A DNA stretch of 64,000 bases from the NCBI GenBank assembly GCA_029851415.1, contig CM056741.1, forward strand, positions 87,517,282-87,581,281. The letters run 5' to 3'. Positions within the stretch are counted from its first letter, which is position 1, and every line of letters starts with the position of its first letter. Positions 23,501 to 35,134 of the stretch are shown here, piece after piece. The notes under the pieces were generated by a model, which was given only the letters and a program-made list of their open reading frames with translations, made no database searches and was not told the DNA's origin. A program made the translations under genes and the position numbers. The stretch comes from Eretmocerus hayati. Lineage: Eukaryota > Arthropoda > Insecta > Hymenoptera > Aphelinidae.

Positions 23501-24095
23501 AGGGCTAATGACTTGAATCTCTCCATTCATGATTGAGACAGATAGGAATGAGCAAGGTTATTATACACCAGTACTGCAGGGAATCATTTGGTTCGATTGA
23601 GGGATGTTGCAACAATAGTATTCAGAAGGTGAAATTCAATCCTGTCATTCGGGATTGGTTAGGATAGATGATCAGTATCGTTTCGCGAATTGAATCAGTT
23701 TCTGAAGCATTGATCTCGATAGAGCAGTGGGAGACGGGATCCATGTTTCAGTTAGATCGATTCCAATACTGTATTGGTTCATTCAAACATATCGAATCAG
23801 CAAAGATCTTCCATCCATCCATCCGGATCCTATCCTATGCTGAATACTAGTATTGGATTATATTCGCTCACATCAATCCTCATCAACAGTATAGAATTCG
23901 ATTGGCAGTTGTGATCTCAAATCTACAATTTAGGATTCAGCTAGATTGGGTCTATGCTCGATTGATCTGCATTGAATCCCAATACTGCTCTCGCCGGTTG
24001 AATGATAGAACGAATTGAAATGTATTGATCCCGATAGGATCCGATTGGTTTTCAATCTATCCCAATCGATCTTCTGCAGCAGGGATTGGGGCAGA
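23500..24095. repeat. Degenerate edge of the satellite
   Basis: Scattered CAATACTG, AATCGATT and GATTGGG words continue without a regular period and fade out near 24,095. Confidence 0.55.
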
Positions 24096-27000
24096 TCCCC
24101 ATAAGGTTTTTAAGGTTAATTTCTGATCAGTCGCTGAAAATTTAAGAGCTCAGAGACGAATTATGGAAATTTCAAAGAAATAAAAAAAACGATAAAAAGC
24201 TCCGAGCGGGACAAATGTATCTTCGGATGAAAAATGAATCGCACGCGTAGAATTAATTGGAAGTAGATTGTTGACAAGAAATTTCAAATGAAAAGTATTC
24301 GATAGGAAAGCCAAGAATAAGGAGTTGATAGTGAAGATGAGGAGATGATTTTTAACTTTTTGGTATTGAGGTAAATTGACAATTGAAGTAGTTCGTTTGA
24401 AGTGAGAAAAATGTACAATAGAGAATGAAAGAAAGAATTTTATTTTCAACTTGATTGCGAAATTGGAATGAGCAGAATGATCAATTACTACTATGGAATT
24501 AAATTTTGCAATGTTAGGCTTTTGGTCAAGAAATGGTAGATATTATGAATAAAACTCATCTTCATGAGGGACAATTGAAGATGACAGACTCAGAAATAGG
24601 ATAATGAGGTTTATCAAGTATGAGATTAAATCTGAACAAAGGCACATTAATATAAAACAGCCAGTACAATGAGCATGAGTCAATCTATTTATGCATGTAG
24701 ATTTGGATCTGAAATGACTTGAAGGAAACAAGAAGGATGCAGAAAATCAGTAGCGAATTGAATCATTTCAAAGGAATACCTGGAGCGAAGAAACTTTTTT
24801 TTTCCTCTCCTTGGGTACTTCTTGACTTGTGCCACAGTACCAATGCAACCTAAATGGAAAGAGTCCAAACAATACATTTTTACATTGAGCCAATAATGAA
24901 TAATCAAAAGTAGATTACTTGTTATTCGAAGGAGAAAATTTTTGTGTCGAGTAGTGTGCAATTTTCATTCAGCGCAACCCCATTGATTGAAAACACATCT
25001 AGGCAGTATACTGATACTTGCAGGTTTTCCATCTTTTGAACTGATCTTGTACAGGAACATACTTGTCACGTGGTCACATACACATACAAAACAAAGTAAG
25101 AAGACAGAGACACAATTTTGTACAAGTTGACAGCTATACTAACAATCAGACTTTTTGGTCCAACTAAAACACAAGTAATTTCCATTTGACAGTAAATTAC
25201 AATCTCAATGACAAGGTCAATATCAGATAGACTAGATGATAGCACCTCTTACAATGGAATATGATTTCGGTGATTATTAGAAGGAATTACTCTAACACAA
25301 TTTCATACTCTTTGTATACAAGTGCTTACGCCAAGTAATGATGAAATTTGACGCAAAATAGTGAATACACATGTTATTTCATACCTTTAGGTTGTGAAAA
25401 ATATAACCATCTAGTTGCAAATGGAATGAATAATGTCAAATGCACTTATGAGACAACTTCGATGAATAACATGTAAAAGCGTTACCAGGGCGTACCTCAT
25501 TTTTGAGGTAATTTCATTTCTGAGAGTAGTAGAGTCCTCGTTCAAAGTACTAGATGATTGTACAGTGCACAAAGAGTATATTATGAAGTCTGGAAGAAGT
25601 ATAGAGCCCTTGTGAAAAAAGTTGACTGGTAACATGTATATGAAGTTTGAAAATCATGACTGAAAAGGACACGACTTTCAGCTGACAAGTGAATAGAAAG
25701 AAATTTACAGTCTCTAAATGTTGGAACGAATAATTGAAATGATATAGCAGTGATTGGAATGAGTTGAATCATCAAACAGTATCTAGAGGAAAGAATTCAC
25801 ATTGGTTATGAGTGTCCCATACTACAGCATAGGAAACATGTCCAACTTGTAACATCTGATTCATGACATGAGTAACATTCCAACAGGTGCAAATGGCCTA
25901 AAGAGCTTCTTGAACATTGAACACAAGTGAGATGAGCAAATTCGATGAGTCTAAAACATCATAACTTTGGAATATTTGTGAGTGAAATTCGACATTTATT
26001 TTTCAAGATAATTTGGATCATAACTACAAAAGTAAATTAGTAGAGTTACCAAGACTTACGTGTTTCCTTCATAAGAGATTGGTGAACAATATTTGCATAC
26101 ATACATACCTCAGATTTTTCTCAAAATATTCATTTTTCACAAAACACTTGTATTTCACGCAGAGTGTTTACACCACGCGACAGAATCACAACAACACTAC
26201 GCCATCTTGAATGCTAAGCGTCTGCTGGGCAGCTAATCTCAGCTAGACCAATGAGAGCAAAGAGCGCTCAGCGCCACGAGCAACAAGTAGCGCGCGAGAA
26301 GTAGCCACATATGAATTACATTTTCCGGAAGTCACACATTGTTGTGTTAAGTGTGAATGACTATAATATGATACTTTAGGTAATTCACAGATTAAATAAA
26401 TGGAAAATTGATCCGTATTAATGGAAATGTGGATGGATTACGTGATGTACTTTTGTATGAGAATTTCATGAATAAGAGAACCTTGTAGTAGAATAGTCTG
26501 CCAGTTTCGAATATCACAACACAAAAGTATGAGTTTTTCATGATCATTTATGGATCAGTTCGTGGAAGATGAAATATACATATTTTTTTGAGAATATTTG
26601 AGCCAAGAATGTTGAAAATAGGCCAATTTATTTGATGATGAAATTCAGTACGGAAATTATGTGAAGTATTTATGATGAAAGGAATATGGTATGATTATTG
26701 TACATTCGACTGAGCAGTTTATCCGAAGATGTATCAGTGATTTTTCTAGAAGTTCAAAATTATAATACGACGAAGATTGTTAATTGGAGGTTTTGAAATT
26801 GGATGTTATGGAATGTGATTTCAAAAGTTACATTGTGGATGATTCATAATAAAATAAAGGTTAGTTGAAAGGAAAAGAAATTTCCTCCAGGAGCTGTAAA
26901 ATTCTAGATAATTGGTCATGTTGGATCAGGATTTAATTGAAAATTGCTAGTTCAAATTTTGAGACGATATTTGGAAAAATGAAAAAGAAAAGTTTCAAAT

Positions 27001-27983
27001 TTCATCAACTTTGGAGAGTCTACACTAATAGGGACCGAGCGTACTTCTCTCAAAAAGACTATGGAAAGTTACAGATATTAACAAACTATGAGCAGCACAA
27101 TGAAAAGCAGAACCTAGATGATTAATTGTGGAAATGATGATTATTGATTTCGAGATATATAACAATGTATTTTTCGGAATATGAGATCTCTTGGACTAGG
27201 TCTCTCTGAGTCCACGGTTCTGCGACCCGGGCAAGTGCTAGAGATAATATGGAATAAGCACTGATGATGGAGTATTTGATTTTCACATTTTGACCAATAG
27301 TTTCTGAGTTCATACGTTTGAATAATTCAAGACTTGTTGATCATGAAATATTTCACTATTCAAAGATTGACGAACGTAGATTATGAATTTTCAAGAAAAT
27401 TTTTGAAAGATATAACGTTATACTATGATTTTGTAAAAAAAGTGCTCTTGTATTGCACTTTTTTTCAAGAAAAGCGGGAAGGTGTAATGTACGGGAGTAT
27501 ACATATATCCATCAAACATACAGCTTGGATAAACCTTGAATGTTTCCAATGATGCTGTATACACCATCATTACACGATATAGATATACGTCTCGAAACCA
27601 TACTATATACACTACGACCACACGATATAGACATACTTCGACAGTCAAGCTATATATACCAGTCCTGATGTATACGTATATACTTCCCGATGCTTCTATA
27701 AGCCCTTGACAAATTATACCATGTACAGGTATTCTAATAACGTAAACCATCATATGTATATGTCTACTGAATATTGTCGATTTAAAGGCAACGCCTCCAC
27801 GAATCGAGGCATTATCTGTTTGTATTCAGAGCCTGAACCTGCGACACTTTGTCGATTAAACACGCATCTTCCTCTCAAGTCGGAGAGTTACTTATTCACT
27901 GTTCAACCCAATAACCAACAAGAACTCAAAACCCACAAACCAATGATTTAACCATTACATAATCAATAATAGATCCATATATA
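24095..27983. other. AT-rich DNA without recognisable gene
   Basis: Only short frames (up to about 110 codons) without family motifs are present. A few CACGATATAGAYATAC words recur at 27,570-27,640. I see no promoter-gene pair, tRNA or defined transposon. Confidence 0.45.
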
Positions 27984-28868
27984 CAGTACCCTGCAAAAAA
28001 ATGGAACACCGACACCTTCACTAAAACAGCCATACTCCGACGCGTTTGGGTCTACGCCAATTTTTCAAAAAGCACTTGAAAGATGAGAGAAAAATCTATC
28101 AAATTATGTGTTTTGAAATTTTTTTTGATCGAAATTTCATGCCTTTAATTGACACTTGAAATTGGAAAAATTCTCATTTCAATCAATCATCGATCATTTA
28201 TCGAGAAATCACGATAGCGTTAAAATTCTTGCGAGATGTTGTAGCTCTTTTCAAGACCTTCAAGATAGTTTCTTTATACATTACTCTACGATTTTCCACA
28301 ACCGAGTTACGAGCGATATCGTGCAAAGAATTTCGTACGAGTTGAGGGTATCGAAAGTACGGAGACATGAGTTTTTCTTAGTTGAGGTGGGCGGAAGTCC
28401 TTTCGACCAATTTTTGGAATGAACCTGGCAATTATTTCATAGAATTTCAAAGATTTTATGTCAAAATCGTAGATTATGACCTTTCCCGTATTTTTGTAAC
28501 ACTCAACCCGTACAAAATTCTTTGTACGAGAGCGGTCGTAACTCGGGTATAAAAAACCGTAGAGTAATGTATAAAAAAACGATTTTGAAGGCCTTGAAAA
28601 GAGCTACAACATTCCACAAGAAATTTTACGCTATCGTAATTTCCCGATAAATGATCGATGATTGATTGAAATAAGAATTTTTCCAATTTTGAGTGTCAAT
28701 TAAAGGCATGAAATTTCGATCGAAAAAAATTTTCAAAACACATAATTTGATAGATTTTTTTTCTCATCTTTCAAGTGCTTTTTGGAAAATGGGCGTAAAC
28801 CCAAACGCGTCGGAATAATGGTTGTTTTAGTGAAGGTATCCGTGTTTCATTTTTTTTGCAGGATACTG
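27984..28868. mobile_element. Tc1/mariner-like foldback (MITE) element, 885 bp
   Basis: The ends are CAGTACCCTGCAAAAAAATG and the complement of CAGTATCCTGCAAAAAAAAT, each next to a TA (27,982-27,983 and 28,869-28,870). Both halves, about 400 bp each, are imperfect reverse complements of each other around a ~90-bp centre (about 28,390-28,480), so the whole element is a long hairpin. TA target duplication and CAGT ends are typical of Tc1/mariner-derived elements. No transposase is encoded; the facing frames at 28,156-28,422 and 28,474-28,686 are the two arms read in opposite directions. Confidence 0.75.
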
Positions 28869-29300
28869 TATCCAATATCTTTTTTCATATCTAGTCATCA
28901 TGTAGTCTCAGTATCTTTTTGCATTAGTTTTAAAATAGTCTTTTTATAAAAAATTTTCAACTCTATTGTTGGTTTTTTAGCAAGATGTCATATTTTCTGG
29001 TTATACTACAATTACAAGAACACATTGTGAGTATCTCCATTAGTTACATTCATTTATGAATGCAATCATGAACTAGGTTATGTTTTTCAGTCTCCATGAA
29101 TTGATAAAATTGACTCTCGTCATGCTGACGGATAGTATTGATTGAACGATGTAGAAATATATGTAACAAGGTAGAATTCTTCATTCAATCTGTGACATGG
29201 TTGTAAGTTCTGTGGGATAATTGTTATATCATTTTTATAGACCTGAAGAGGATAGTAAATCAACTATCAAAACGTTGTCTTAGAATGAAAACACCTTTGA
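28869..29300. other. No recognisable feature
   Basis: AT-rich sequence without coding or repeat signals that I can identify. Confidence 0.4.
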
Positions 29301-31090
29301 CTCGCAAATCAGCTGTTTTTGTCTTCAAAAATTTAAACATTCTCGGAGGATCCCCGAAGTCTTTTCGAAAGGTTCCTAAGAGCTCCTCAAAAAGTCTCTG
29401 AAAGACTTCTGAGAGGTTTGTGACGGCTCTGAAATACTCTTGAAACGTTGTTGGAATATTCCTGAAATGTTTTCGAAACGTCTCTGAAATGTTTCTGAAA
29501 TGTTTCTTAAATTTTTCTGAAATGTTTCTGAAATGATTCTGGAAGATTTTGGTGCAAAATTCCGAAAATCTGGCTTCGAAACAATTGTGCAATACTGTAC
29601 AATAAACTTTCAGCCTTCTGCGAGATCTTTGATAGATTTCTGATAGTTTCTTCAGTGTTACGCTCCAAGAATTCCAATGCCAATTATTCTCGCAACACTC
29701 TCTTATGAGAATTTTCAACAATATTGCTTCGGAAAATGTTTGGAAGTTCCCTCAATGCTCTCTGAGAGATATCTCTCAGCTTTTTGAGGAGTTTCTAGAA
29801 AGTTCTTCAAACGTTCCTGGAAAATTTCTGGCACTTCCATGAGTTGTTTTTGAAACATTCCTGGGATGTTTCTGACAAATTTCGGGGCAAGATATCGAAA
29901 ATATGAGCTTGGAATATTGTTGCGATTCCCCACTATTAAATCTTCAGCAACCTTGCGTTCAACAATTTTCAAAAGTTCTTTGGGAGGCTTTTGGAGGGTT
30001 CCTGAAAACTTAACAAGAAGTTTCTGAAAGATTTTTGTATCGTTTCTGCAAAATTTTTGAAATATTGCTGAAACGTTTCGGAAATGTTTCTGAAACGTTT
30101 CTGGGATGTTTTTGGGAGATTTCAGTATGGATATAATTCCAAAAAAATTTCCTTAAAATACTTCAATGCCAATATCTTAGCGATATTCATTAAGCGGTTT
30201 GAATCCTTTTTCAAAACCATTTGGAATATTTGAATGTATCCTGGTCATATTTTTCCTTGAATTCGCCTGATATCACAGTTGGCAGTGCGATTTTGTTTAA
30301 TGAGAAAATCCTGAGAAACGGAATCATGATGGATCTACATGATTTGTTTTGGTGAGATGGAAAAATTCGTGTGACCCCTGACTTGAGATTTTCTTCGATT
30401 CCATTTACCCTCTCTCCTCCACGGAATCCTGATTCCATAGCTCAGTAGACAATTTTCTCTCCCACAAGATCCTTGAGCGAACATAATACCATTTTCATAT
30501 CGAAAACTTGGATTACGATCCTCTTTGTATGCATCAAATCGTCAGAACGGGATGAAATTCAATCGCCAATTCATTTTCACATCATAAACACTTGCATTTG
30601 GCTAAATACACATTTCAAGCTACGACGTGTACATCCGTCGACAGCTCAGTGGACAATGTCACAGTCTAGTAAGCCGAAGATCGCAGGTTCAAATCCCACC
30701 GGCGACACTCACGTAAAGATATCAACACATAATATGGATAACTGTACTAAAAACAATTTTTCAAGATGTTCAATAATCAAAAATCAAATCTGAATGTGAA
30801 TACCCGCGATTTCGGAATGACATGATCTTTTTTGCTCGATCGTCGCAATATTCATTATCTCAAACTCCCGCAAATATTTCAACGTGATGCCTCTGAAACG
30901 TTCCTGAAACGTTTTTGAAATGTTTTCGAAACATTTCTAGAACGTTTCTGAAATGTTTCCAGAAATACTCACATGAAAGCTTCCAGAAACATTTCAAAAC
31001 CGCGGACGTAACTATATTTCAGAAATGTTTCATTTAAATATTTTTGAGATGTTTTCTGAAACATTTCTGAAATGCTTCCATGCTGTGTAG
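29300..31090. repeat. GAAATGTTTCTGAAACG minisatellite blocks in diverged tandem units
   Basis: Runs of 10-13-bp words (TTTCTGAAATG and variants) occur at 29,440-29,540, 29,820-29,880, 30,040-30,115, 30,890-30,965 and 31,010-31,080. Intervening segments are also related: GAAAATCTGGCTTCGAAACA at 29,563 and GAAAATATGAGCTTGGAATA at 29,897. The minus-strand frames that read FRNISE-like repeats are a by-product of the minisatellite. Confidence 0.7.
30643..30712 (+). ncRNA. tRNA-like block, probably a SINE head or tRNA relic
   Basis: An A-box-like CAGCTCAGTGGACA and a perfect B box GGTTCAAATCC are spaced as in a tRNA. The outer bases GTCG and CGAC could pair. The D and anticodon stems pair poorly, and no anticodon loop is convincing, so this is not called as a functional tRNA. 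Confidence 0.35.
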
Positions 31091-31099
31091 GAGGCTATC

Positions 31100-32168
31100 T
31101 GGCAACATATTGTGTTATATGCTCTTCTGTCCAAACCTCGGAAAATCGCGAGCAGGAAAAACTCGTTGAGACCACTATTGTATCGAGTAACTCTCCATGG
31201 GGTAGTCTATTATGCAGCATATACACAATTCCTCGGTAGAGCGGGGGGGGGGGGGGTCGCATGAAAAATTGCATGTATGTGACAGTAGTCTACTAGCCTG
31301 TCTTCGAGGTGCGTTGAATAAAATCGAAGTGGGCTCGTCTTTCTAGAGAACAATAATCTTGATGAGGAACGTTATAGAAGCATGCATTCATGGTATCAAC
31401 GCTGTGGATTGAATTTGCAATTTCCATCGGAACCTGCGATGCAGTCCTACAGACTTTCCTACAGGGTACTCATGAAGTTATGATTAACGGTGACATTTCA
31501 ACTGCGGAGATCATGCAGCAGAGGAATCAATCATCATGTCTCGCAGGGACAGGTGCAGAAGTATTTGCAGATTTCAATACAGACTCACCAGCACTGCTTG
31601 TAGAACGTGGATGGTCCGGAAATCCTGCAGGTTCTCCAGCGCAAAGTTACCAAAAGACTCTGCAAACTCCTCTGCGTAATTCGTGCATGAAAACATGCAG
31701 GGAGTTATGCAGAAATTCTCCACAGGAATTTCTGCATGCCCGTCTCAAGGAGGACAAACTCTAACACGTGTTGAGCATTCCCTAGATCTTCCTGGGAGAG
31801 ATGTGCATCATCAAGGTGGTTGATCGGAGTGCTCTCAGCTGTGCAGATTTTCACGTGTTACTAACTAAGGGCGACGGAACATTGTTCATTTGCAGAGAAT
31901 CGTACTTAGACTCCCACATTCCTCTCTAGTAATAATGTTGCAGGTGAGACCGTTGATAACAAGAAGCTTCCGGATAATCTCACCTCGTAATTCATCGGCG
32001 CAATGGTATGAATCTGTACGTCGCCGTCTCTATCGGGATAGTTTCAGTCTATCAATTCGACTCGTAGCTGCTCTCACGAAAGTAAGACTCGATAGGGGAG
32101 TAAGAAAGAGTTTATGGACTCATTCGTGGGGGAATGTGACTCATGTTGGGTGAGGGATCTTGCATATC
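31100..32168 (+). repeat. TGCAG-rich complex repeat, unit cut by the Polinton (left part)
   Basis: This matches 51,480-52,611 in direct orientation, for example GAGCAGGAAAAACTCGTTGA at 31,151 and 51,553. A G14 run lies near 31,242. Open frames such as 31,390-31,764 are shared with 51,827-52,240, but consist of the TGCAG subrepeats and show no known protein motif. The Polinton at 32,175 interrupts this unit. Confidence 0.8.
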
Positions 32169-32174
32169 ATTGTG
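32169..32174. repeat. 6-bp target site duplication ATTGTG (left)
   Basis: It is identical to 50,988-50,993 at the other end. The uninterrupted paralogous repeat at 52,609-52,620 reads ATATCGTTGTG at the same place. Polintons make 6-bp duplications. Confidence 0.85.
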
Positions 32175-32326
32175 AGTAGGTAAGCTACAAGGAGGCGAGC
32201 CCGCCTCCTTGTAGTATCCTACGCGTGTTGGGAGGCGAGCTCGCCTCCTTGTAGTATCCTACAATGTATAAGAGTGTGCTCGGATCCTTGTAGTATCTTG
32301 GGTGTGTATAAGAAAGTGCCTCGCAT
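32175..32326 (+). repeat. Left terminal inverted repeat with two 40-bp subrepeats
   Basis: It matches the reverse complement of 50,795-50,987. It contains palindromes such as GGAGGCGAGCTCGCCTCC in 40-bp subrepeats (32,191 and 32,231); the right end has three. Confidence 0.85.
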
Positions 32327-32380
32327 TCCGAGAGGCAAAATCGGAATCGATCACCAGTGACTGGCATCCCTTTTTGAATT

Positions 32381-32641
32381 TCAAATGCATAGCCAAGTTT
32401 CTACACAGAAATAGTCGAGCTCATCGCTCGGGAGAAAGTTTAAGCACAACATGCATCGGTTTCTTGTCCCTTTAACTCGCTTCTCACGGTGCACCTTCCT
32501 ATGACGCGGATGATCGGTCTGTTTCATCCTGATGCCGCAGTGGCGAGACACGTGCACCCTCCTACAGCGTTTAGGGTTCGCATAATCCCAGCGGCTATTT
32601 AAACATCTGGAGGAGGTAGGATGATGCAGCATCAGATGCAC
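32381..32641 (-). CDS. Weak Cys-rich ORF next to the left terminal repeat
   Basis: An 86-codon minus-strand frame starts at ATG 32,641 and points toward the element end. Its last third, basic and then NRCMLCLNFLPSDELDYFC, has paired cysteines that faintly resemble the C-terminal cysteine-rich domain of piggyBac transposases. The resemblance is weak and no other transposase part is present. It may be a small zinc-binding protein of the Polinton, a captured fragment, or no gene. Confidence 0.22.
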   Translation of the reverse strand: MHLMLHHPTSSRCLNSRWDYANPKRCRRVHVSRHCGIRMKQTDHPRHRKVHREKRVKGTRNRCMLCLNFLPSDELDYFCVETWLCI

Positions 32642-32772
32642 TCACATCTTTCGGAGGCAGTATTGTAAAAGATTTAAAATAGGGATTGCCACTTGGGAAT
32701 AACCCTCTGAATATTTCTTCCGATGCATCCAAAAGTCTTTAAAAGCAGTCAAAGTGGTATTATTTTAGGACC

Positions 32773-33045
32773 ATGCAGTCCATCGCCCCAGACTATTGTG
32801 ATTGTATCGCATATGCTGCCTGCGGATGCGGCTCAATAATTTTTGATGAGTCAATGGGAAAATTCCTTCTTAGGCCGAAAACTTTGCAAATGTCATATAA
32901 ACATCAGGTCTCGACCTTGAGGAGAAGCTTTATTATTCCGGGGAAAATGCACAGACCCTCCTGTATTATATGTGCCATGAATATTATTCTGGCAGCTGTG
33001 AGAAAATCTATCTCCAGGGATCAAAGGGTCCTATTCCGAGCTTAA
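32773..33045 (+). CDS. Weak Cys-rich ORF of unknown function
   Basis: A 90-codon frame starts at an ATG in good context (ACCATGC). A TTTAAAAG-like box lies about 35 bp upstream. The product begins MQSIAPDYCDCIAYAACGCG and has a second pair, CIIC. I recognise no family. Its place between the terminal repeat and the first clear promoter would suit a small early protein, but coding status is uncertain. Confidence 0.25.
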   Translation: MQSIAPDYCDCIAYAACGCGSIIFDESMGKFLLRPKTLQMSYKHQVSTLRRSFIIPGKMHRPSCIICAMNIILAAVRKSISRDQRVLFRA

Positions 33046-33443
33046 GATAAAGAGTGGTACATATATTTTCTTAGGCACAGTGAGCGCCGTTGCAACTCAG
33101 ACGGAGGTCACAAGGGTCCTTTTTCAAGGAGCTTCATTGATGAGTCGGGTGGCTAATACCACCGTGCGAACCAATTCAGATCCGTGGGATCCTCTCTAGG
33201 AGGGAAACTTCTTTCTCACGCTTGAAACATATAGACTTTTCAGAAAAATCAAGTATCTGGCGGAGAATTCAAATTTGGCCGTTTTTCCGAATCCCCCACC
33301 CCATCGTTAGAATTTCCAATATTCCCCTCGAAGATGGGTCAGGATGACCATTGTCCAAAGTCGCTTCTGATTGGCCCTTCCCAAATTTGGGGGTAGAAGA
33401 GTTTTTGAGCGAGGGCGTGGATTCAACCATGGAATAGCGCCTT

Positions 33444-33478
33444 TATAAGTTGATGCACGAGCCACTCTTGGAGTCAGT
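33444..33478 (+). promoter_or_regulatory. Putative TATA + initiator promoter for the left-end genes
   Basis: TATAAG at 33,444-33,449 is followed by TCAGT at 33,474-33,478, with 32 bp from the TATA T to the initiator A. A donor-like GTGAGT near 33,687 and an acceptor TTATTCGTAG before 34,075 suggest a 5' UTR intron ahead of ATG 34,092. Confidence 0.45.
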
Positions 33479-34091
33479 CTCACAACCTGGAGTTCACAAG
33501 TTTGTTCGTGGTCCGTGTATCATCTCTTGGCCGTCGGCGAGTACTCCAGCTTCCCTATTGACGAGTCCTGTGCGGGTCCCCATCTCCATCATCATCATCT
33601 TCTAGAAGCCACTGAGGGCCCCAGTCTCTCTCTTCTAAGGCTCTCCACATCGAGGAATCTCTCACTCTTCTCTATTTAATCACAGTGAGTAGTAACTTAT
33701 TCATATATAAGTTTTCCTTCCACATTTATTTGATTCAACTTGCGGATTATTATTCATCAAATTTCGGCGCGTGGGACTAGGAGTCAACAAGCTAATAGAA
33801 GGCTCGTCTAGCATAATCGGTCAATTATTTTATTCAACTCACGGGTTATTTGTAAAAATTTCTGGGTGCGTTATACCAGGAGTCCATGAGTGAATAGGAG
33901 GCTCGTCTCAGCATGATTTGTATCCATAATATCTCCTCTCGTTCTCGCTGTATAGCAGTTATGTTGCTGAAAGACCATCTATTCGCTTATAGGCTCCTAA
34001 TACATCGCGCAAATTTTACACTAGCAATTCCGTATTATGTTGATAGTTAAGGAATAGAGTCTAATTGTTGTCCAATTTATTCGTAGATTTC

Positions 34092-34574
34092 ATGGAACCT
34101 ACAACCCGAGAGTTGAATAACCAGGAAAAAGAGGCCCTAGGGGTCTCTATTTTTTGCCGAGCGTTCCTGCTTATATTGCAAGAGCCGGCGGGGTCACCCT
34201 TGCCGGCTTACCAGCCGCCACCACCTCCACCAAGACCTTCACCGGAGGTGATCGAGATACCGGGGACACCACCCCAGTATTTCATTAATAGTAGGTGGAC
34301 ATCACCTGAGTTGACCGAGTTAGGTCGGCTCGGGTGGTATATACCTCCACCGAGTCCGAAGCTGATAGATCTCTCCTCCCCGCCGCCAGCGAAGCGCCAG
34401 AGAACGTCATCGCCAGCGGTGATCGACCTCACCGAAGGATCACCACCGCTGACTTCTATCAGCGGAATTGATACTCCGTTCAGCCCGGACGGGGTCATAA
34501 GTATCGCTGACACGCCCCAGATAATTCGGCCTCTAGCCCCGTGTTGCCGTCGGTTGGACTTCGACGAGTTATAG
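34092..34574 (+). CDS. Proline-rich protein with four SUMO-interaction-like motifs
   Basis: The 160-residue product has a short N-terminal helix-prone part (MEPTTRELNNQEKEALGVSI), a PPPPPP run (42-47) and then a repetitive Ser-Pro region. Four hydrophobic cores fit the SUMO-interaction pattern: VIEI (53-56), LIDL (91-94), VIDLT (110-114, the canonical form) and VISI (135-138). Three are preceded by SP and followed by Ser/Thr-Pro or acidic residues. PAKRQR (99-104) could be a nuclear signal. Start ATG 34,092 follows an acceptor-like site. I know no named family. A nuclear regulator that engages SUMO-modified host factors, or marks sites of replication, is an inference from the motifs. Confidence 0.55.
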   Translation: MEPTTRELNNQEKEALGVSIFCRAFLLILQEPAGSPLPAYQPPPPPPRPSPEVIEIPGTPPQYFINSRWTSPELTELGRLGWYIPPPSPKLIDLSSPPPAKRQRTSSPAVIDLTEGSPPLTSISGIDTPFSPDGVISIADTPQIIRPLAPCCRRLDFDEL

Positions 34575-34582
34575 GATATCAA

Positions 34583-35134
34583 ATGAGTGGATACGTAACC
34601 CTCCACATAAATGTGCATCATGGGTTACTATCGGGTGGATCAATGACGATCCATCCAAATATCACATCTTTAATGGTGAGTTTTTTCTTCTTATCTCAGA
34701 ATACATAGTATATATGACATTTATACTCAAATAATATTCTTCTTTTTCAGTCCTGGGAGATGAATAACCTCATTTCGGAGGTTTCTGAAAAAATGGACAG
34801 AATTGCAATCAAAAAAGTTGTGTGTGAGCCAGAGCTCCACATTTATGAGGATATAGATCCTCTGGTTCCCGAATCAGTGATGGAAAAACTTTGGCCTCCT
34901 GTAGGGGACCATTTATCTGAGGAAGAGATACGAGAAATTGAAAGGATCATCCTCCAAAGTTTGGAGCCAGCGCCTATCAAAGGCAAAGCATGGAGAATGC
35001 TTTGTCAGGAGAAGAAAAAGACGAAGAAGAAAACTGCCCTCGGCAGATTAAAAAAAATATTGAAGAAGGATAGTAATAAGGAAAAGATTTCGCCACTTCG
35101 GAAGAAGCTTGGCGAATTTTTGAATTTCCAGTAG
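34583..35134 (+). CDS. Spliced small basic protein of unknown function
   Basis: Exon 1 (34,583-34,675, 31 codons, beginning MSGYVTLHINVHHG) ends at a donor GTGAGT. A 75-bp intron with a pyrimidine tract (TTCTTCTTTTTCAG) leads to exon 2 (34,751-35,134) in phase 0. The product of about 158 residues has an acidic middle (LSEEEIREIERI) and a lysine-rich tail (EKKKTKKKTALGRLKK). The ATG lies 9 bp after the stop of the upstream gene, so both could share a transcript. I recognise no domain. The basic tail suggests nucleic-acid binding, which is inference only. Confidence 0.55.

Noticed and set aside
29260..29972. Minus-strand frames rich in FRNISE-type repeats
   Set aside because: They arise from the TTTCTGAAATG minisatellite; no start context or conserved domain supports a gene.
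30643..30712. Functional tRNA gene
   Set aside because: A and B boxes are good, but the D and anticodon stems do not pair; a SINE head or relic is more likely.
31242..31255. G14 run, and C runs near 38,330 and 38,640, as quadruplex regulators
   Set aside because: Single homopolymer runs are common slippage products; no conserved G-tract pattern is present.
34208..34621. 137-codon minus-strand frame with a glycine-rich end
   Set aside because: It is the antisense shadow of the proline-rich SIM protein.
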